Positions 1 through 8,297 of a DNA stretch of 64,000 nt are shown piece by piece. Made by a program: the position numbers and the translations under genes. A model generated the notes under the pieces. It was given only the letters and a program-made list of their open reading frames with translations. It had not been told where the DNA came from and ran no database searches. The DNA is taken from IMG/VR virus record IMGVR_UViG_3300042898_006156, positions 49,560-113,559 of that record, one strand, 5' to 3'. Within the stretch, counting starts at the first letter, position 1, and each line of letters starts with the position of its first letter. This DNA comes from a virus.

Positions 1-331
1 ATAAGTTTGATTTTACAATTCCAAAATCAGAAATTAATAAATCAAAAATATCACGATAACCAGGATTAAATGGCGGAGTCACGACAGTTGGGACGCTACT
101 ATTAAGGCTAAATCTTGCTTGTGGAATTTGTAATAAAACATCTGAAGACAAAGTACACGTTTGAGTTACTCCATTGTAAGACATCACATTAACACCAGCA
201 TCACCTTGAATCAAACTTTTAGCTTGAACGGCTCTAGCAGAATTAGATGTAAATTCTTCAACTAAAACTATATTATTGTCATATTTTAGCCAGTGCCATT
301 TACCTATGTGATTAGATGTGTAAATTGCCAT
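1..331 (-). CDS. Hypothetical protein, 3' part beyond the window
   Basis: This minus-strand reading frame opens with ATG at 331-329 and stays open to the window edge (about 110 residues, C-terminus missing). It begins MAIYTSNHIGKWHWL. I recognise no family. The start lies 1 nt after the TAA of the upstream 844-residue gene, so the two are probably co-transcribed and translationally coupled. The visible part is a mixed, non-repetitive soluble sequence with no membrane segment, signal peptide or cysteine cluster. A structural role is possible from the context but cannot be shown. Confidence 0.7.
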   Translation of the reverse strand, partial: MAIYTSNHIGKWHWLKYDNNIVLVEEFTSNSARAVQAKSLIQGDAGVNVMSYNGVTQTCTLSSDVLLQIPQARFSLNSSVPTVVTPPFNPGYRDIFDLLISDFGIVKSNL

Positions 332-332
332 A

Positions 333-2867
333 TTATAATTTTTCTGGATCTGGAACAAATCCAAAAATACCCTCGTCAATTCCCATCAATAATTTTCTCA
401 ACTCTTTCAAATCAGCAGGCATATTTCCGCTTTCTATAGCATTTTTGAGTCTTTCAAATTGTTGTATTTTTTCGAAATGTTCTTTTTCAGATAAAATTTC
501 ATCAACTCTTGATTTGAAAAGTTTCAATGGAGAATTTTCTAATGTAGCCAAATCTCTTTGATTAGCTTCTATCATTTTTTGAGCAGAAATCTTTTGTTCT
601 GTTGATGAGTTAGGACTTAAAATTATTCTTGAAGCATTGTCTATATTGTTTTTGATGCTTTCAACATAGTCATGGTGTTCTTTTATGGTTTTTCTGTCAA
701 ACCCAGCTTTGCCAACAAATTCTTTTTTTGCTTGCTTTACTGCATTTTGTAATTTGTAATGTAAAATTGCAGAATCAATTGCACGAATACATTTTCTTTT
801 ATCATCATTTACAATCATCTTGCGAAATTCTGGGTTATCAAGATTTGCTTGCAATTCAAAATCTACACTATTTTCAATCATCTTTTTAGCTTTACAAAAA
901 TTGTTTGTATTGCTACAGCCTGGATAAGAATAGATAATATTTTTTTCGTCTAATTTCTGGGCAATTGAATTGAATGGAATTTTTAAGTCTTCTTTTTCAA
1001 AACTCAAAGCTTCAGTACCCACAATATGAGCAAGTGTAGAGTAAGTTCTTTTTTTCCATAATGTTTTAAGTTTATATATGTTTCCTATTCTTGTTTTGAC
1101 ACCAGGTACAAGAGGCTCATATTCTTTCATCACTTCACCAGTTTGAGTACTAATTTTTGGTGGAGGAGTAAACACATTGCCATCAGGATCTAACCAAGGT
1201 TTACCCTGGTCTATAATTGTTTTAATATCATCACTATCATAGCCAAAATATTCTCCAACAAACATTACTTTTGACTTTATAACTGGCTGAAAATTAATTG
1301 GATCGATATATTCTAAAACATCTACATATATCATAAAATCTATATCAAAATTATTGGCATTAGTTGGACAGTCAGTAGGAATAGGAACTAAAACTTGGTA
1401 AGGAATAGCATCAATACCAAATTGCTCTCTTAAAATTTGAATAATTTTTGCTTCTTGTTTGGACCTAGTTGTAAGTCCTAAAGCATCATAATTTGGATCA
1501 GGAAAATGATTAGAAGATTCTAAAGAATCACTCAACTCTGTCAAACCTATATCTCTCAAATCACTCCTAAATTGAGTAAGATTACCCTTACAAATACTTA
1601 CAAAATAAAATCTAATAGCTAAACCTGCTGGGTCTAATGGTAAAGAATCAGAATGGACTATTTTTGCTAATCCCGGACCATCATAACCTTCTTGAATAAA
1701 TTCGTAAAGTCTATCTTTTGCGTAGTTGTCTCTTAATGTCATTTGAGAGCGTTTAATGAAGTTAACTCTTTTGTCTACTTCAAATGGAATATTTCTGACA
1801 TCTTGCCCAGGAAAATTTTCTTCAAGGTATTTCATTTCTGATGGTGATAAAAAGGGTAAACCTGTACTTGGATCAAATTCTGGTCTGAAAATTCTATAAT
1901 ATGTATTTCTCAATTCTGTACTTCTAAAACCAGTTTGTTTTATGACTTCTGGTTTTTCAACTTTTATCTCTTCTATTAATCCAGCGTTCTTAATCATTTC
2001 ATATAAGTTAAAATTCACTGGATGGTCTATCAATTTCTTCCATCTAGCAATTTCTTCTTCATTCATTTTTCCAGATAATGCAAGAATTTTTGTCCAACCA
2101 CTTTCACCTTTGACATTGGTTTTTTTAACTAGCTTCTGCACTTCTTCGTTTATTGCTTCTACGTTTTGAATAACTGTTGGATCAGTAAACTTTGATGGCA
2201 GTGGGCTTTTAGATGTCTTTCTTCTGTCTGGGAATAAAATCTTAAGTGCTTCAACAGGTGTGTTAGTAACCATCACTAATAAATCATTTTCATCAAAATT
2301 AGGTATCTGTAAGGCACGACTCTTGATTTCTTTAAATTCATCAATAATTTCATTGATTTCTTTTTGAACTTCTTTTGAAATCCAGGTTTTTATAGAAGCG
2401 ATTTGATCTGGATCTTGATAATCTGGTAGTCTTCCTAAAATTTCAGTGGCTTCAGGAGTATTTCTTTTTGATGTTCTACTTAACTCAATCAATTCTGGAA
2501 TAAATACTTGATTGACACGCTCTAATAATTTCTTGATGATAATCTCTGAAACTTGATTTTGATCTAAACCTGTTTGCTCTAATTGTTCTTTGATAGTACA
2601 AGCTGATTGAATTAAAGTAGTGATGTTACTTCTGTATTTTTCAAGGAACTCAAATTGTTGTGGTACACCTGATACTTTTGTTTCTGCTAATAATTTGTAT
2701 GCAGCCTCAATGCCAATTTCTCCAGCTGCTAATTTTTCACCAATTTCTCTATCAAGGTATTCAGAAATATAGGCAGCTTTTTCTTCAACTGTTCTTCCTG
2801 GAATGTCTTCAGGAGATACTTTAGTGGATAAATCTGCAGCTAATACGTGTTTGTTTAAATTGAACAT
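333..2867 (-). CDS. Large hypothetical protein with a possible PD-(D/E)xK-like nuclease segment
   Basis: 844 residues, mostly helical and charged, no signal peptide or membrane segment. I do not recognise the whole protein. Around residues 500-610 there is a beta-rich stretch with NNFDIDFMIYVDV, then VMFVGEYFGYD, then LKTLWKKRTYSTLAH. The order D, E-x-F/Y and a downstream helix with Lys/His resembles the restriction-endonuclease (DUF559/Vsr-like) fold; this is inference from pattern only. A cluster CSNTNNFCKAKK follows near residue 660. The N-terminus (MFNLNKHVLAADLSTK) carries a short segment before Ala-Ala, loosely like the N-terminal tags on other minus-strand proteins in this window. It has no obvious Shine-Dalgarno; the upstream 110 bases separate it from a divergent gene. 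Confidence 0.8.
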   Translation of the reverse strand: MFNLNKHVLAADLSTKVSPEDIPGRTVEEKAAYISEYLDREIGEKLAAGEIGIEAAYKLLAETKVSGVPQQFEFLEKYRSNITTLIQSACTIKEQLEQTGLDQNQVSEIIIKKLLERVNQVFIPELIELSRTSKRNTPEATEILGRLPDYQDPDQIASIKTWISKEVQKEINEIIDEFKEIKSRALQIPNFDENDLLVMVTNTPVEALKILFPDRRKTSKSPLPSKFTDPTVIQNVEAINEEVQKLVKKTNVKGESGWTKILALSGKMNEEEIARWKKLIDHPVNFNLYEMIKNAGLIEEIKVEKPEVIKQTGFRSTELRNTYYRIFRPEFDPSTGLPFLSPSEMKYLEENFPGQDVRNIPFEVDKRVNFIKRSQMTLRDNYAKDRLYEFIQEGYDGPGLAKIVHSDSLPLDPAGLAIRFYFVSICKGNLTQFRSDLRDIGLTELSDSLESSNHFPDPNYDALGLTTRSKQEAKIIQILREQFGIDAIPYQVLVPIPTDCPTNANNFDIDFMIYVDVLEYIDPINFQPVIKSKVMFVGEYFGYDSDDIKTIIDQGKPWLDPDGNVFTPPPKISTQTGEVMKEYEPLVPGVKTRIGNIYKLKTLWKKRTYSTLAHIVGTEALSFEKEDLKIPFNSIAQKLDEKNIIYSYPGCSNTNNFCKAKKMIENSVDFELQANLDNPEFRKMIVNDDKRKCIRAIDSAILHYKLQNAVKQAKKEFVGKAGFDRKTIKEHHDYVESIKNNIDNASRIILSPNSSTEQKISAQKMIEANQRDLATLENSPLKLFKSRVDEILSEKEHFEKIQQFERLKNAIESGNMPADLKELRKLLMGIDEGIFGFVPDPEKL

Positions 2868-2977
2868 AAATAAAATCCAAATTAGAGATATGATTACTTT
2901 TCTTTTTTAGGAGTTTTCAGCCCTTTATATCTAGAATATTAAAGCTAGTTTAACGTTAGTCCTTGGAGGGTTTAACA
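2868..2977. promoter_or_regulatory. Divergent intergenic region
   Basis: 110 bases separate two genes transcribed away from each other, so at least one promoter in each direction is expected here. The stretch is AT-rich, with TATATC and TAGAATATT near 2927-2940, but I see no convincing paired -35/-10. A strong Shine-Dalgarno GGAGGG (2965-2970) serves the plus-strand gene at 2978. Confidence 0.35.
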
Positions 2978-3823
2978 ATGGCGTTCTCTCTTAAGTTATT
3001 TGCTGTGATCAAATGTTTGATTGCGGCTTTATTTATTTTAAATTCTCAACAAACATCTTATTTGTTATACTTGAACAACCCAGAAACAATTAATAAGTCA
3101 GGAGTACTGCACGATAAAAAATATACACAAAATACAAGAGTGAGATATTTTGTTCATTATAAGAATGGAACAGATAAGCCACAAAAGTTTTATATGAATT
3201 CTGATCTTAAAGTGAAGTCATTGAAAAAATCTTTTAATGCTCACTATTTGCCTGACAGAGCGGGAGCATATTCGATTAAAAATTTCTTTACAGCCAAACA
3301 AAATACTGCTCCTCTTAATGTCTACTGCAAATTAGATCCAGAAGAAACTATATCTGGCATCATTGAGGGCGAATTTCAACAAAATGACCGGGTCATATGT
3401 AGATTAGGTGTAGAGAACAACCCAATAAATTACCTTGATGTTTTGCAGTTAGATTATAAACTAGAAAAATCTCTTGATGTTTATATGAAAATTCCATCAT
3501 CAGTTGTTATTGGAGAAAAGATTGAAGGCACAGTTTTAGGTCAGTATGGTTCTGATATAAAGCTCACTGTAATTCCTCACAAATCAGGAATTATGAAGAT
3601 GTCTTTCTCTCCTCGTGGTGGTGACGGATTGCTTGTATTTTCACATAAGGGTAAAATTACAATGACTGAATTTGTATCTGTCAAAAAAGAATCAGATGTA
3701 TTTCATCTTAAGGTAGAAAAGAATGTACCTGAAGTATTTACATTCATTCCTATTGGTGGATTGAATTACCCAATAAAGATAAATTTCAATCTTTATGATT
3801 TTACTGACAAAAATATAGCATAG
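2978..3823 (+). CDS. Hypothetical exported or membrane-anchored protein
   Basis: 281 residues. The start is ATG 2978, placed 7 nt after GGAGGG; a TTG five codons upstream lies on the Shine-Dalgarno itself and is rejected. The N-terminus (MAFSLKLFAVIKCLIAALF, then NSQQ) is a positively charged hydrophobic segment of about 20 residues, typical of a signal peptide or an N-terminal anchor; Cys13 sits inside the hydrophobic stretch and does not form a clear lipobox. The remainder is beta-rich, with an NxT site-like NGT and a basic-aromatic central region, and looks like an extracytoplasmic beta-sandwich. Family not recognised. It could act at the host envelope (for example superinfection exclusion or lysis control), but nothing in the sequence proves that. 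It stands alone between divergent and small acidic genes. Confidence 0.75.
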   Translation: MAFSLKLFAVIKCLIAALFILNSQQTSYLLYLNNPETINKSGVLHDKKYTQNTRVRYFVHYKNGTDKPQKFYMNSDLKVKSLKKSFNAHYLPDRAGAYSIKNFFTAKQNTAPLNVYCKLDPEETISGIIEGEFQQNDRVICRLGVENNPINYLDVLQLDYKLEKSLDVYMKIPSSVVIGEKIEGTVLGQYGSDIKLTVIPHKSGIMKMSFSPRGGDGLLVFSHKGKITMTEFVSVKKESDVFHLKVEKNVPEVFTFIPIGGLNYPIKINFNLYDFTDKNIA

Positions 3824-3831
3824 GAAACAAG

Positions 3832-4302
3832 ATGGAAGAACGAAAAGTTGCTGGCGTAATTGTTGATGAAATGACAGCTGAAGCACAAACAAGAGCTGCT
3901 ATGGATGAACTTATGGGAGTGGATAGTGATTCCCATAATATGAAGTTTGAGAAGATGTATGTTGTCAGAGATGGAGAAACAATCGAAATTGAAGTTCCAG
4001 TAGATGACATTGATCTTCTTGATGATATGGATGATGATGATCTGACTGAAGAAGGTGAGAGGTCATTAGGAATTATTGATGCTGGTTTTGATACAACAAC
4101 CAATGAATCTGCATCAAAGAAAAATCGTGATCGTATGGCTGTAGTTGATGTTGTAATGAATACCAAGGAAGACCAACCAAATATTGTCTGCCCGTATACC
4201 GGAAGCACAGATGTTTACCAAGTTAATTCTTCCACTTGGGCTAGCTACGAAACAGATCAACCATTTTTAGTCAGAGTGCAAATGAACGATGAGGAAGACT
4301 AA
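3832..4302 (+). CDS. Small acidic hypothetical protein
   Basis: 156 residues, starting ATG 3832 after AGGAAACAAG. The middle third is very acidic (DDIDLLDDMDDDDLTEEGE). The C-terminal third contains CPYTGSTDVYQV, with a single cysteine. No family recognised. It follows the exported-protein gene by 8 nt and is likely in the same transcript. Its 3' end overlaps the convergent coiled-coil gene by 4 bases, so the two mRNAs are complementary at their tails and no separate terminator fits between them. Confidence 0.75.
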   Translation: MEERKVAGVIVDEMTAEAQTRAAMDELMGVDSDSHNMKFEKMYVVRDGETIEIEVPVDDIDLLDDMDDDDLTEEGERSLGIIDAGFDTTTNESASKKNRDRMAVVDVVMNTKEDQPNIVCPYTGSTDVYQVNSSTWASYETDQPFLVRVQMNDEED

Positions 4303-4529
4303 TCTTCCTCATCCTCTAAAATAATTCCAAATCCAAGTTTAGATTTATCTTCTAATACTTGGATTTCTTTTTTTAAATCACCAATCTCTTCACTAAGATT
4401 GTTCATTTGATTTTTGATATCTTTAAAATGTTTGCTGAATGAAAGAAACAAATCTCCGAGAATTTCACCTAATTCTTCATTAGAAACACTTTCTTTAGAC
4501 AATATTTCTTCTAATCTTACTTGAGTCAT
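4299..4529 (-). CDS. Small coiled-coil protein
   Basis: 76 residues. After an acidic N-terminus, residues about 35-62 form a heptad-like segment (MNNLSEEIGDLKKEIQVLE) predicted to be a coiled coil, ending in an acidic tail EDEED. The start ATG (4529-4527) follows GGAGAGG with good spacing and shares one base with the TAA of the upstream gene (TAATG overlap), showing translational coupling. Function unknown; a small oligomeric accessory protein is the most one can say. Confidence 0.75.
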   Translation of the reverse strand: MTQVRLEEILSKESVSNEELGEILGDLFLSFSKHFKDIKNQMNNLSEEIGDLKKEIQVLEDKSKLGFGIILEDEED

Positions 4530-4726
4530 TATCCTCTCCTTAATTTCGGCTTTGGATATGATGAATTATTATCTGATTGTGGCGAGTTCATAATCATAGT
4601 GAGAATTTCATCAAGTTTCAATTTGCCTTTTCTTGCTTCGTCTGATTCTAAAGCTGCTTCAGTCAATATTGCTCGTAAATCGTATAATTCAGTAAGTAGC
4701 ATATCCCGATCAATACTTATTTTCAC
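4529..4726 (-). CDS. Small hypothetical protein, GTG start
   Basis: 65 residues from GTG 4726-4724. A longer reading from ATG 4768 is possible, but it would overlap the start of the divergent gene at 4738 and place the strong GGAGGGG (4736-4730) inside the gene. That motif sits 3 nt before GTG, so I choose GTG. The protein is helical, with acidic and basic stretches (ALESDEARKGKLKLDE) and a basic C-terminus PKPKLRRG. No family recognised. It is coupled to the coiled-coil gene downstream by a TAATG overlap. Confidence 0.65.
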   Translation of the reverse strand: MKISIDRDMLLTELYDLRAILTEAALESDEARKGKLKLDEILTMIMNSPQSDNNSSYPKPKLRRG

Positions 4727-4729
4727 ATT

Positions 4730-4736
4730 CCCCTCC
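4730..4736 (-). promoter_or_regulatory. Shine-Dalgarno GGAGGGG that decides a GTG start
   Basis: On the minus strand GGAGGGG lies 3 nt before GTG 4726. It ends only 1 nt short of the ATG (4738) of the oppositely directed gene, so the two translation starts are back to back with 11 bases between them. Confidence 0.6.
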
Positions 4737-4737
4737 A

Positions 4738-5223
4738 ATGAAGAAGCCAGCACAATATAGATTTTCACAAATTAACAATGAGCTCCTATGCTGTTTGGCT
4801 AGTCCTGGCATTTTATCAGAAACAAAATTTGTTTTTACGAATGATTATGAGATAAAAATACCCAGTACATTATTTGTAGACAACAAGGGAACGACATTTA
4901 GAAAAATATGTGATAACTATAAAGACTTCAATAATCAAACATATTTAAAATTTAGAAAAATAGAACTTGACATTACAGTTGATTTTTTCATTCCATATTT
5001 TAAATCTACAGAATTTCTTTGTATGAGCTGCAATAAATTACATAATGGTAAGACAAACAAATGTTGTCCAATGACTAATAATCCTGTAAAGTTAATCAAA
5101 GCGGAATTGTATAAAATTGAGATTCCTAATGTGTTCGATATTCCTCATTCTATTGTTAGATCCAGAGCTGAATTTATAGACTTGCATTTTCCAGATATAT
5201 TGTCTACAATGCTAGTGAGATGA
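4738..5223 (+). CDS. Hypothetical protein with a cysteine cluster, first gene of the Mre11-Rad50 operon
   Basis: 161 residues. No Shine-Dalgarno precedes ATG 4738; no better in-frame start exists nearby. Residues about 98-113 hold CMSC and NKCCP, a C-x2-C and CC pair consistent with one zinc site. Family not recognised. The stop overlaps the next start as ATGA (5220-5223), so it is coupled to the Rad50 N-half gene. Position suggests a partner or regulator of the nuclease complex, but that is inference from neighbourhood alone. Confidence 0.7.
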   Translation: MKKPAQYRFSQINNELLCCLASPGILSETKFVFTNDYEIKIPSTLFVDNKGTTFRKICDNYKDFNNQTYLKFRKIELDITVDFFIPYFKSTEFLCMSCNKLHNGKTNKCCPMTNNPVKLIKAELYKIEIPNVFDIPHSIVRSRAEFIDLHFPDILSTMLVR

Positions 5224-6347
5224 ATAGACAAATAAAATCAATTCGAATTCAAGACTTTCAAAATCACCAAGATACTTTCTTTGAATTAAAACCTGGTCTG
5301 AATATAATCACAGGCAGTTCTGATAATGGTAAGTCAGCAATTTCAAGAAGTTTACACCTTGCTTTTTTAGACTCTTTCAGAAAATACGATGTTAGAGAAG
5401 GTCAGAAAAATGCAAAAGTGTCAATTACATACAATAATGGTGATTGGTATTCTCGTACAAAAGGCGATACGAATGAAATAGAATATCAAAGAGAAGGCCA
5501 AGAAAAAGTAAAGCACTCTAGATTTTCAAAAAATATTCCAACTGATGTTACAGAATTTCTTGGTCATATCCCTAAGACTTTATCTGGCGCACTTCCTTTA
5601 GCTAACCAAGAAGAAAAGTTTTTTCTTGTAACCTTAACCGACGAAGCATTACCTAAAGAAATATCACGTTTGCTTGGAATTGATGACTTAGAAGAAGCTG
5701 CTTCATTACTTGGATCTGATGTCAATAAGATTTCAGGAGATATCAAGAAAGTAGTTTGTGAAATTGAAAGCACTAAAGAAAAACTTGAACCGTATGAAAA
5801 TCTTGATCAAAAGATTAAAAACTTAAATGAATTCAAGGAAATGATTGCGGAATACGAAGCACTTGAAAAAGAAATTAAAGACATAAACGATCTTTGTGCT
5901 GAGTATCAAAAGATTGGCAAGCAATATGCTGATTGCAAGGCTGAAAAAGAAAAATCTGAAAAATTATTCCAATTTCTTTCTGATAATATTCCTGTATTAG
6001 AAAAGCAATTTAATGAAATTTCTGATGGTCTTATTTTAAATGAGAACATCCTTAAAACACGGGAACAATTCAAAATCACAAAAGAAAAATACAACGTCTT
6101 TTATGAAATTGCTGAAGGTGTAATAGGCACTCTAATTTCAGGATGTGTAAATGAACATACAATCCTAGATGAAATAATCAATCTTGATGATGATTTTAAT
6201 GAAATTTCTTTGGATATTGATACAAAAAACAATGCAATTCAAAGTCAAAATAATATCATTGAAGATTGCGATACAAATATCAAAGAACTTGAGCAATACT
6301 TGAAAGATAATTTTGAAGTTTGTGATGTTTGTGGAAACGTAAAATGA
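5220..6347 (+). CDS. Rad50/SbcC-like ATPase, N-terminal half ending in a zinc-hook motif
   Basis: 375 residues. The N-terminus reads IKSIRIQDFQNHQDT, then Walker A GSSDNGKS (residues 32-39), as in Rad50/SbcC/RecF-type SMC ATPases. A Q-loop-like segment (LANQEEKFFL) follows, then a coiled coil from about 165 to 360. The protein stops just after CDVCG (Cys368 and Cys371), the C-x-x-C of a Rad50 zinc hook. There is no signature motif, Walker B or H-loop here; these are in the gene at 7584-8297. Full Rad50/SbcC proteins carry both halves in one chain of about 850-1300 residues, with the hook at mid-chain. The cut therefore falls exactly at the hook. The gene is coupled by ATGA overlaps to the genes on both sides. 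Expected role: ATP-driven control of the Mre11 nuclease on DNA ends. Confidence 0.88.
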   Translation: MNRQIKSIRIQDFQNHQDTFFELKPGLNIITGSSDNGKSAISRSLHLAFLDSFRKYDVREGQKNAKVSITYNNGDWYSRTKGDTNEIEYQREGQEKVKHSRFSKNIPTDVTEFLGHIPKTLSGALPLANQEEKFFLVTLTDEALPKEISRLLGIDDLEEAASLLGSDVNKISGDIKKVVCEIESTKEKLEPYENLDQKIKNLNEFKEMIAEYEALEKEIKDINDLCAEYQKIGKQYADCKAEKEKSEKLFQFLSDNIPVLEKQFNEISDGLILNENILKTREQFKITKEKYNVFYEIAEGVIGTLISGCVNEHTILDEIINLDDDFNEISLDIDTKNNAIQSQNNIIEDCDTNIKELEQYLKDNFEVCDVCGNVK

Positions 6348-7330
6348 ATAACCTTATCAAACAAAATAAAGTGATGTTTGTAGGTGATATCCACTTGATG
6401 GATAAGCAACCTAAAAACAGACTTGATGATTATAGTTTGGCAATTAGAACCAAACTCATTGAATGCTTTACAGTTGCTGAAGAAAAGAAAGTTGACGCTG
6501 TAGTCCTTCTTGGTGATTTATTCGAAGTTTATGAAGTTGGCCCACTTCTTCGTAATCAAACTTTAGATATTCTTAAAGGTGGTCCTAATGGCAACAAACC
6601 TTGGTCATTTCCTATCTATGTTTGTGTAGGAAACCACGATCTTGATAGTTCATCTAATCTTGAAAAAACAGCCCTTGGAACTCTTATTTCTGCTGGTTAT
6701 TTGATCAAAACAGACTACGAACCAACATTAGGAATTTCATTCGCTCATTATCATCCTTCATTAGATAGAGATATTAAGGCTGGACACTTAACTACTTCAC
6801 CAGCAATTATCTGGGTTTGTCACGCTTCTATTTCAAATAAACTTGATCGCTTTGGAGAATATACTTTTCTTTTTGAAGACACTCCATTGCATCCTAATAC
6901 TTCTTTGGTTATTTCAGGGCATATTCACCACGAAATGAAGCAAACTAGAAGTGATGGTAAGCGTTTTATCAACCCAGGTGCAATTAGTCGTTATTCTGCA
7001 TCAAGAGACAATTTAGAGAAAGATATTGAAATTCTTATCCTAGATTACACTCTTGATGGTGAAATTCTCAATGAAGAATATCTCAAGCTTAAATCTGCAA
7101 AGCCAGCTAGTGAAGTTTTCAAGTTAGATGAAATAAAGGCTGCTAAAGATTTGAAAAAAGATACTTTAGAATTTAAGATAAAAGTTGCCCAAATGAGAAC
7201 TCACACTTGGCAATTTACATCTTTGGATGATAAACTAGCTGCTTTAAAGGTAATGGCAGAACAATCAGAAATTGGTGAAGAAATTACTAACATTGTTGTA
7301 GATGCTGTTAAAAAGGTAAATGAAAAATGA
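6344..7330 (+). CDS. Mre11/SbcD-like DNA double-strand-break nuclease
   Basis: 328 residues from ATG 6344, which overlaps the upstream stop (ATGA); an in-frame TTG at 6329 is rejected. Calcineurin-like phosphoesterase motifs are complete: GDIH (Asp15, His17), GD (57-58), GNHD (96-99), a His in WVCHAS, and GHIHH, followed by NPGAISRYS. These bind two Mn ions in Mre11/SbcD and T4 gp47 and support dsDNA exonuclease and hairpin-opening activity. A C-terminal helical region of about 100 residues would be the Rad50-binding and capping domain. It is encoded between the two halves of Rad50. Role: processing of DNA ends for recombination-dependent replication or repair, and possibly host DNA degradation. 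Confidence 0.93.
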   Translation: MNNLIKQNKVMFVGDIHLMDKQPKNRLDDYSLAIRTKLIECFTVAEEKKVDAVVLLGDLFEVYEVGPLLRNQTLDILKGGPNGNKPWSFPIYVCVGNHDLDSSSNLEKTALGTLISAGYLIKTDYEPTLGISFAHYHPSLDRDIKAGHLTTSPAIIWVCHASISNKLDRFGEYTFLFEDTPLHPNTSLVISGHIHHEMKQTRSDGKRFINPGAISRYSASRDNLEKDIEILILDYTLDGEILNEEYLKLKSAKPASEVFKLDEIKAAKDLKKDTLEFKIKVAQMRTHTWQFTSLDDKLAALKVMAEQSEIGEEITNIVVDAVKKVNEK

Positions 7331-7581
7331 CCGCTCAAGAAATTTTAGATCAAATCGAATCATACAAGAACAAGAAAGGTAAAGCAGAAGGCAGAGTTCA
7401 AACCTTGACTGAACAACTTGATGCTTTAGAAGTTGACTTTCAAACACTTGTAGATACCTGTGAAGAGAAGTTTGGTTGTAAGCCAAAAGATCTTAAAAAA
7501 CTTATGGCTACGAAACAATCTGAATTAGAAGCTAAACTTCAAGAAATTGAAGAGAAACTCCAAGAGCTCACAGGAGAATAA
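7327..7581 (+). CDS. Small coiled-coil protein between Mre11 and Rad50 C-half
   Basis: 84 residues. Heptad-like helices (GRVQTLTEQLDALEVDF and SELEAKLQEIEEKLQEL) flank a short turn with Cys46 and Cys52 (TCEEKFGCKP), forming a helical hairpin. Small proteins of this kind are found next to SbcC-like ATPases in other phages as far as I recall, but they have no assigned function. It overlaps Mre11 by ATGA and precedes Rad50-C by 2 nt. It may complete the coiled-coil arm of the split ATPase or act as an assembly factor (inference). Confidence 0.78.
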   Translation: MTAQEILDQIESYKNKKGKAEGRVQTLTEQLDALEVDFQTLVDTCEEKFGCKPKDLKKLMATKQSELEAKLQEIEEKLQELTGE

Positions 7582-7583
7582 TC

Positions 7584-8297
7584 TTGGACTTATTAGAAAT
7601 CAAGAAAGAGTGCAACAAAATTGAAAGAAACTTGATTGCACTCGAAATTGAAAGAAACGCCCTTGCAGCCCTTTTAGAAGAACAAGAACTTAAATTGCTA
7701 GAACTTGAAACTAAAAAAGATCATAATAAAAAGGGGCAGATATTTTTACGTATGAAAGCTGCTGACACTAGAGTTCAAGCCCTTGCATCTATTGAAGAAA
7801 TCGTCACCGCAGCATTAAAAGAAATGTATGGTGAAGACTATGTATTCTCTTTGGAATTGAAAGAAGTAAGTAGCAAAGAAGGCGAAAACACTGGTCTATT
7901 TACTATCTTACCTTGTGTTGAGAAATTGCATGATGGCAAAAGATCTAAGCGCCCAATCAAGGGTTCTAATGGTGGAGGCTTGATGGAGATTGTTAGTGTC
8001 CTCTTGCGTTTTGCATTTGGAACCTACAACAACTATGATAGTGTTTACGTACTTGATGAAGCATTCTCTGCTGTTTCTAAAGATGGAATAATGGGACAAT
8101 TGCTCATATTTTTAGACAGATATATTGCCGAATTAGGATTGCAAGTGATATTAATTACCCATTCTGCTGAAAGTTTTTCTCAAATTTCTGCACAGAATTA
8201 TCTTGTTTATAAAGAGGATGGTATTGCTAAGATCAAACTTGCATCTAGAGATGATATCCTTGAAATGCAAAGTTTGGCTATAAGCGCAAAAAAATGA
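7584..8297 (+). CDS. Rad50/SbcC-like ATPase, C-terminal half
   Basis: 237 residues from TTG 7584, preceded by GGAG at 7 nt. Residues 1-55 form the returning coiled coil. Then come the ABC/SMC signature-like GSNGGGLMEIVSVLLRFA (about 126-143), Walker B VYVLDEAFSAVS (about 153) and the H-loop LITHS (about 190). There is no Walker A, so it cannot bind ATP productively without the N-half at 5220-6347. Together the two make a full Rad50 head. The only other unusual point is the TTG start, just after the stop of the small coiled-coil gene, which suggests translation by re-initiation. The stop overlaps the next ATG (ATGA). Confidence 0.88.
   Translation: MDLLEIKKECNKIERNLIALEIERNALAALLEEQELKLLELETKKDHNKKGQIFLRMKAADTRVQALASIEEIVTAALKEMYGEDYVFSLELKEVSSKEGENTGLFTILPCVEKLHDGKRSKRPIKGSNGGGLMEIVSVLLRFAFGTYNNYDSVYVLDEAFSAVSKDGIMGQLLIFLDRYIAELGLQVILITHSAESFSQISAQNYLVYKEDGIAKIKLASRDDILEMQSLAISAKK

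Noticed and set aside
3801-4208. 135-codon open frame on the minus strand
   Set aside because: Antisense to the acidic gene 3832-4302, Ser-rich because the sense strand is Asp/Glu-rich.
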